Shown here piece by piece: positions 60,792 through 64,000 of a stretch of 64,000 nucleotides of DNA (its first letter is position 1; each line of letters opens with the position of its first letter). The DNA lies in NCBI GenBank assembly GCA_964604015.1, contig CAZRXF010000006.1:58963-122962 (forward strand). Direction: 5' to 3'. Origin of the DNA: CANNBR01 sp964604015. GTDB taxonomy: Bacteria > Babelota > Babeliae > Babelales > CAIQNR01. The position numbers were made by a program, and so were the translations under genes. The notes under the pieces were generated by a model. That model made no database searches. It had not been told where the DNA came from and saw only the letters and a program-made list of their open reading frames with translations.

Positions 60792-61937
60792 GTGGATTTT
60801 TTAAGCGCACCGACACAAAGCTACCGCCCTTATCTTTCTCTTTCTCTGCCTTTTCTGGTGAAGGCTACCGTGGTCTTTATTGGAGGCATTGTCGCTGCAT
60901 ACCACCATATCCCCCTGCTTCTCTTGCTACCCTTTGGCCTTGGTATACACATCTATATTGGAACAAAAAACCCTCACCTTTTAAAAACCTGTATCATGCT
61001 TTCTTGTTTCTTTATTGCGGGATTTGGGCGAATGTTTTTATGTCTCGCCTACCAAACCTCCCTTTTCCCGCTCTATCACGTAAGCCTTGAAGCTGCCGTA
61101 GAATCCATCACTCCCGTCGATGGAAATCCTTGGCGCTACCAAACACTGCTCTCTGTTAAAAAAATCTTTCATGACGGAGCTTGGAAAGTAAGACCATGCA
61201 CCATCCAGTTATACTCTACAAAAAAGCCTCATTGTCTTGTTGCTGACCTTATCCATTGCTCAGTTGAGAAAGTTCCTGCTCCCGAAGGAGATTTTAAACT
61301 CTATCTTTTTAAGGAAGGAATTGATGCCACCGCATTCCAACCAATGGTGCAGATAAAGATTTTACATCGCCCTTCCACTTCTTTTAAACGATGGGCAAGT
61401 AAAAAACGCGATGCACTGTATCGACAGTTCTCACAAAAACTATCTCCCTCTACCTTTGCCCTCTTTTCATCACTGTTTCTGGGAAACAGGACAACCATCA
61501 AGCAACAATTAGAACCTCAAAAACCACAGTTTAAAACCTGGGGAATTTCCCATTTCCTTGCTCGTTCTGGGGTTCATCTTCTCATTTTTATTCTTCTTTT
61601 AAGCGCGTTACTTTCCCTAGTTCCTCTTCCCTTTTCCATCAAACATCTCATCCTCTTCTTTTGCGCCCTTTTGTATGCCGCGCTCTCATGGCCGAGCATC
61701 TCATTCAATCGTGCGCTTTACACGTTTGTTTTTTGTAAAATCGCAACCCTTCGCTCTATCCCCTTGCATTCCATGCACACACTTGCCCTGGTTTGCCTGC
61801 TTCTTCTTGTTATCAGCCCCCTGCAGATTTTCTTTCTTGATTTTCAACTAACCTTCCTTCTGACGTTCTGTCTGATGTGGATTGCGCAACTGCGTCATCA
61901 ACGAAAACTCACTTTTTCACAAAGGCTTGCAAAGTAA
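60792..61937 (+). CDS. comEC: ComEC/Rec2-like DNA uptake channel, N-terminal part only
   Basis: A 381-residue membrane protein that starts at GTG. N-terminal TM segments, a DUF4131-type soluble OB-like domain (ITPVDGNPWRYQTLLSVKKI, VEKVPAPEGDFKLYLFKEGI) and the start of the Competence domain (LFLGNRTTI, FKTWGISHFLARSGVHLLIF, WPSISFNRALYTF). Full ComEC is 700-800 residues and ends in a metallo-beta-lactamase domain; this one stops after about eight TM segments. ComEC moves single-stranded DNA inward. The short form is either a split gene or a relic. Confidence 0.82.
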   Translation: MDFLSAPTQSYRPYLSLSLPFLVKATVVFIGGIVAAYHHIPLLLLLPFGLGIHIYIGTKNPHLLKTCIMLSCFFIAGFGRMFLCLAYQTSLFPLYHVSLEAAVESITPVDGNPWRYQTLLSVKKIFHDGAWKVRPCTIQLYSTKKPHCLVADLIHCSVEKVPAPEGDFKLYLFKEGIDATAFQPMVQIKILHRPSTSFKRWASKKRDALYRQFSQKLSPSTFALFSSLFLGNRTTIKQQLEPQKPQFKTWGISHFLARSGVHLLIFILLLSALLSLVPLPFSIKHLILFFCALLYAALSWPSISFNRALYTFVFCKIATLRSIPLHSMHTLALVCLLLLVISPLQIFFLDFQLTFLLTFCLMWIAQLRHQRKLTFSQRLAK

Positions 61938-61988
61938 GAAATAAAAACTTTAGGGTAGGGAAAATAATTTTTAAAAAAGGAGTATCCC

Positions 61989-63368
61989 ATGCGGTTTCTA
62001 AAGTTTTCCATCCTGTTAGTTGCCCTTTGCAACGCACCAGTAACACACACACAAACAACCGAAAATCAAAAAGCTCTTATACAGACTGTTCAAGCAACGC
62101 CTTCCACCACTCCCCAACCTGAAAAAGAGTGGACGTTCATGGTCTATATTGCTGCAGATAACGATCTAAACAGATTTTCGATGCGCAACTTGGAAGATAT
62201 GGCAAAGGTAGGATCTAACAAAAATCTCAATATCGTCGCACACCTTGATAGACTCGGCATCGCAGAAAAAACAAAACGCCTCTATGTAGAAAAAGACAAC
62301 CTCGTACAAGTCAATTACGGACACCCGTCATCATTACAAAAGCTCGACAGTGGCTGCGAAACAACACTGATAGAATTCTGTGAATGGGCTATACAAACCT
62401 ACCCTGCAAAACATTATGCTTTAGTGCTTTGGAACCATGGCAGCGGAATCATCGACAATGTCGCTGCAAAACTTATCAACCCATCAGAACTTTTCGTGTT
62501 TAACCCTCGAACTAACATGCTCGACCTTGACCGCACCGTAAGCTTTTTTGACTTTGCAGCAAAACACCAAAAACCAACCGATCCTCGTGGAGTCTGTTTC
62601 AGTGACACTTACAACACATTTTTAACCAACCAAAAACTCGATTTCGCGCTCAAAACGGTTAAAGAGGGAGCTCTTAAAGGAAAAAATTTCGACATTATAG
62701 GATATGATGCCTGCCTCATGGCAATGGTCGAAGTTGCTGATCTTCTTGCTCCTTACGCTGATTTTGCCGTCTTTTCAGAAGAAGTTGAATTGGGAGCTGG
62801 TTGGAAATATGATGAGGTTTTAAAACCATTCCTCTATCGAGCGCTTACCCCAGAACAATTTGCAACACACATCGTCATTGCCTATGACATTGCGTACCAA
62901 AATGTAACACAAGATTACACATTCTCAGCTATATCTCTGTCACGCTTTACACGACTTGAACGCTCTCTCGATCAAGTAAGTGGCACCCTTCTTGATTTGC
63001 TTAAAAACCAACAAGGCACTTCCGTGCTTAATTTCATACGCGCTGCACGCTCACGTAATTACTGCACCCACTTTGCACAACCAATCTACATCGACCTTGA
63101 CCACTTCCTTGCAAACATAGCTGACACAATAACTCACGCACTTGTGACACCTGATAAAGAGTATCTCAAGAGTGTTTTACGCGCACAAATTGCTATTGCT
63201 CGATTTGATCTAGCACACTGTGTACTTGCTCATGTTGAAGGTAAAAAATTGGCTCGCGCACGAGGACTTGCCGTTTACTATCCAAATCGCCTTGCCGACT
63301 CAAGTTATGCCATCACACCATTTGCACAGAAAAATCGTTGGATGGATCTCATAAGCGCTGCTATCTAA
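61989..63368 (+). CDS. Secreted clostripain-like cysteine peptidase (C11)
   Basis: A 459-residue protein with a signal peptide (RFLKFSILLVALCNAPVTHT) and a C11 domain from about residue 48 (EWTFMVYIAADNDLNRFSMR). The catalytic His is in LWNHGSG (about 150) and Cys in IGYDACLMAM (about 242). EEVELGAGW and VYYPNR are also family features. C11 enzymes cleave after Arg or Lys and are typically secreted virulence or nutrition proteases. An AAAAAAGGAG site precedes the ATG. A paralogue follows after 26 bp. Confidence 0.92.
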   Translation: MRFLKFSILLVALCNAPVTHTQTTENQKALIQTVQATPSTTPQPEKEWTFMVYIAADNDLNRFSMRNLEDMAKVGSNKNLNIVAHLDRLGIAEKTKRLYVEKDNLVQVNYGHPSSLQKLDSGCETTLIEFCEWAIQTYPAKHYALVLWNHGSGIIDNVAAKLINPSELFVFNPRTNMLDLDRTVSFFDFAAKHQKPTDPRGVCFSDTYNTFLTNQKLDFALKTVKEGALKGKNFDIIGYDACLMAMVEVADLLAPYADFAVFSEEVELGAGWKYDEVLKPFLYRALTPEQFATHIVIAYDIAYQNVTQDYTFSAISLSRFTRLERSLDQVSGTLLDLLKNQQGTSVLNFIRAARSRNYCTHFAQPIYIDLDHFLANIADTITHALVTPDKEYLKSVLRAQIAIARFDLAHCVLAHVEGKKLARARGLAVYYPNRLADSSYAITPFAQKNRWMDLISAAI

Positions 63369-63394
63369 ACTGATAGCTATGGGAGGAAAGAGTG

Positions 63395-64000
63395 ATGGTT
63401 TCGTTGAAAGCAACACATTTCCTCCCCTTTTTATATCTTGCAACATTTTTCCTTTTTCCACTGAATGCCTCCACTACATCTGCACAAAAATGGACCTTCA
63501 TGGTCTACATGGAGGCAGCTAACGATCTTGAAATCTTCGCCCCGCGCAACATTCGACAAATGCAGCAGGTAGGATCTAATGACAACATCACTGTTGTTGT
63601 GCAACATAACACCTACGAGAAAGAACTGTACCATTCAAAAACCTTTCTCATACAAAAAGGAGGGAAAAAGCTCCTTGAGGAACATTCATCAACAACACAT
63701 ATCGGCGAAAAGAATCTTGTAGAGTTTTGCTGTGATACCATAACAACGTATACCGCTGACCATTATGCCCTTATTTTCTGGAATCACGGCACAGGAGTTA
63801 TCGAACCAATTCTACGCACCGCTCTTTCAAGCGAAGACCTTTTTACTATTCAACCTTCAAACGAATTTTTTGGAAAAGAAGCGCAAGGATTTACCCCGCT
63901 ACAAACCAATTCAAAAAAACCTCCCACACAATCTTTCAAGGGAATCTGTTTTGACGATGAATCAGGGAAATTCTTTACAGAAAGGCAACTTTCTCGCGCT
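63395..64000 (+). CDS. Second clostripain-like peptidase (C11), cut by window end
   Basis: The ATG at 63395 follows GGGAGG. The 202 codons present start with a signal peptide (SLKATHFLPFLYLATFFLFP) and then KWTFMVYMEAANDLEIFAPR, IRQMQQVGSND and ALIFWNHGTGVIE, which holds the catalytic His. The Cys region lies beyond the window. It clearly resembles the upstream C11 gene in order and motifs, so it is a tandem duplicate in the same transcript. Confidence 0.9.
   Translation, partial: MVSLKATHFLPFLYLATFFLFPLNASTTSAQKWTFMVYMEAANDLEIFAPRNIRQMQQVGSNDNITVVVQHNTYEKELYHSKTFLIQKGGKKLLEEHSSTTHIGEKNLVEFCCDTITTYTADHYALIFWNHGTGVIEPILRTALSSEDLFTIQPSNEFFGKEAQGFTPLQTNSKKPPTQSFKGICFDDESGKFFTERQLSRA

Overview
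The window looks like chromosome from a Gram-negative, host-associated bacterium with a reduced lifestyle. A Skp-like periplasmic chaperone, a Pal/OmpA lipoprotein and two Ddl-type ligase halves indicate an outer membrane and peptidoglycan. Many secreted proteins, three ankyrin-repeat proteins, secreted proteases, a secreted PP2C phosphatase and dispersed housekeeping genes resemble Candidatus Dependentiae (TM6) genomes. That assignment is inference from memory of gene content; there is no 16S gene here. No rRNA, CRISPR, prophage or transposase was seen. Two RNA genes are certain: tmRNA and tRNA-Gly(GCC).

Layout. 1-6.4 kb (minus): pth (cut by the edge), skp, a P-type cation ATPase, two unknown envelope proteins, ssrA and smpB side by side, and a DUF2062 membrane protein. 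6.5-10.5 kb: tsaD, then an exported protein that is recognisably a degenerate alanyl-tRNA synthetase core (the most surprising gene here), a DUF2000 remnant and an ankyrin protein. 10.6-18.4 kb (minus): cyclase, rho, secF, rpmA, and a polA-thyX-small secreted protein operon. 18.5-21 kb: three small secreted proteins in a row, facing a secreted PP2C. 21-32.5 kb: an inverted-repeat element, priA, an 868-residue secreted solenoid, an S41-like protease, a MntA/HepT toxin-antitoxin pair, an oligoribonuclease of eukaryotic appearance, and a tandem fusion of two D-Ala-D-Ala ligase units. 32.6-36.6 kb: a DUF6629-like membrane protein, an ankyrin protein, a Na+/alanine symporter and ruvA. 36.7-40.6 kb (plus): tRNA-Gly, a Jag_N protein with a disordered tail, mnmE, a secreted DUF952 protein and another secreted protein. 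40.7-48.2 kb (minus): pal, rng behind a structured 332-nt leader, gatB, two coiled-coil envelope proteins, an ankyrin protein and a charged secreted protein. 48.5-51 kb: two convergent delta-60 beta-propeller proteins. 51-60 kb (minus): three tandem M16 metalloproteases followed by a MutY-like glycosylase without Fe-S cysteines. 60-64 kb (plus): a helical secreted protein, a ComEC lacking its C-terminal half, and two tandem clostripain-like (C11) proteases, the second cut by the window end.

Functionally the window mixes core translation, replication and quality-control genes (ssrA/smpB, tsaD, mnmE, gatB, rpmA, rho, polA, priA, ruvA, orn, rng) with a large exported set. Several exported proteins are housekeeping-type enzymes carrying signal peptides (AlaRS-like, PP2C, DUF952), which suggests recruitment of cytoplasmic folds for envelope or host-facing roles. 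Convergent genes are packed tightly, sometimes overlapping, and are often separated by bidirectional hairpin terminators.
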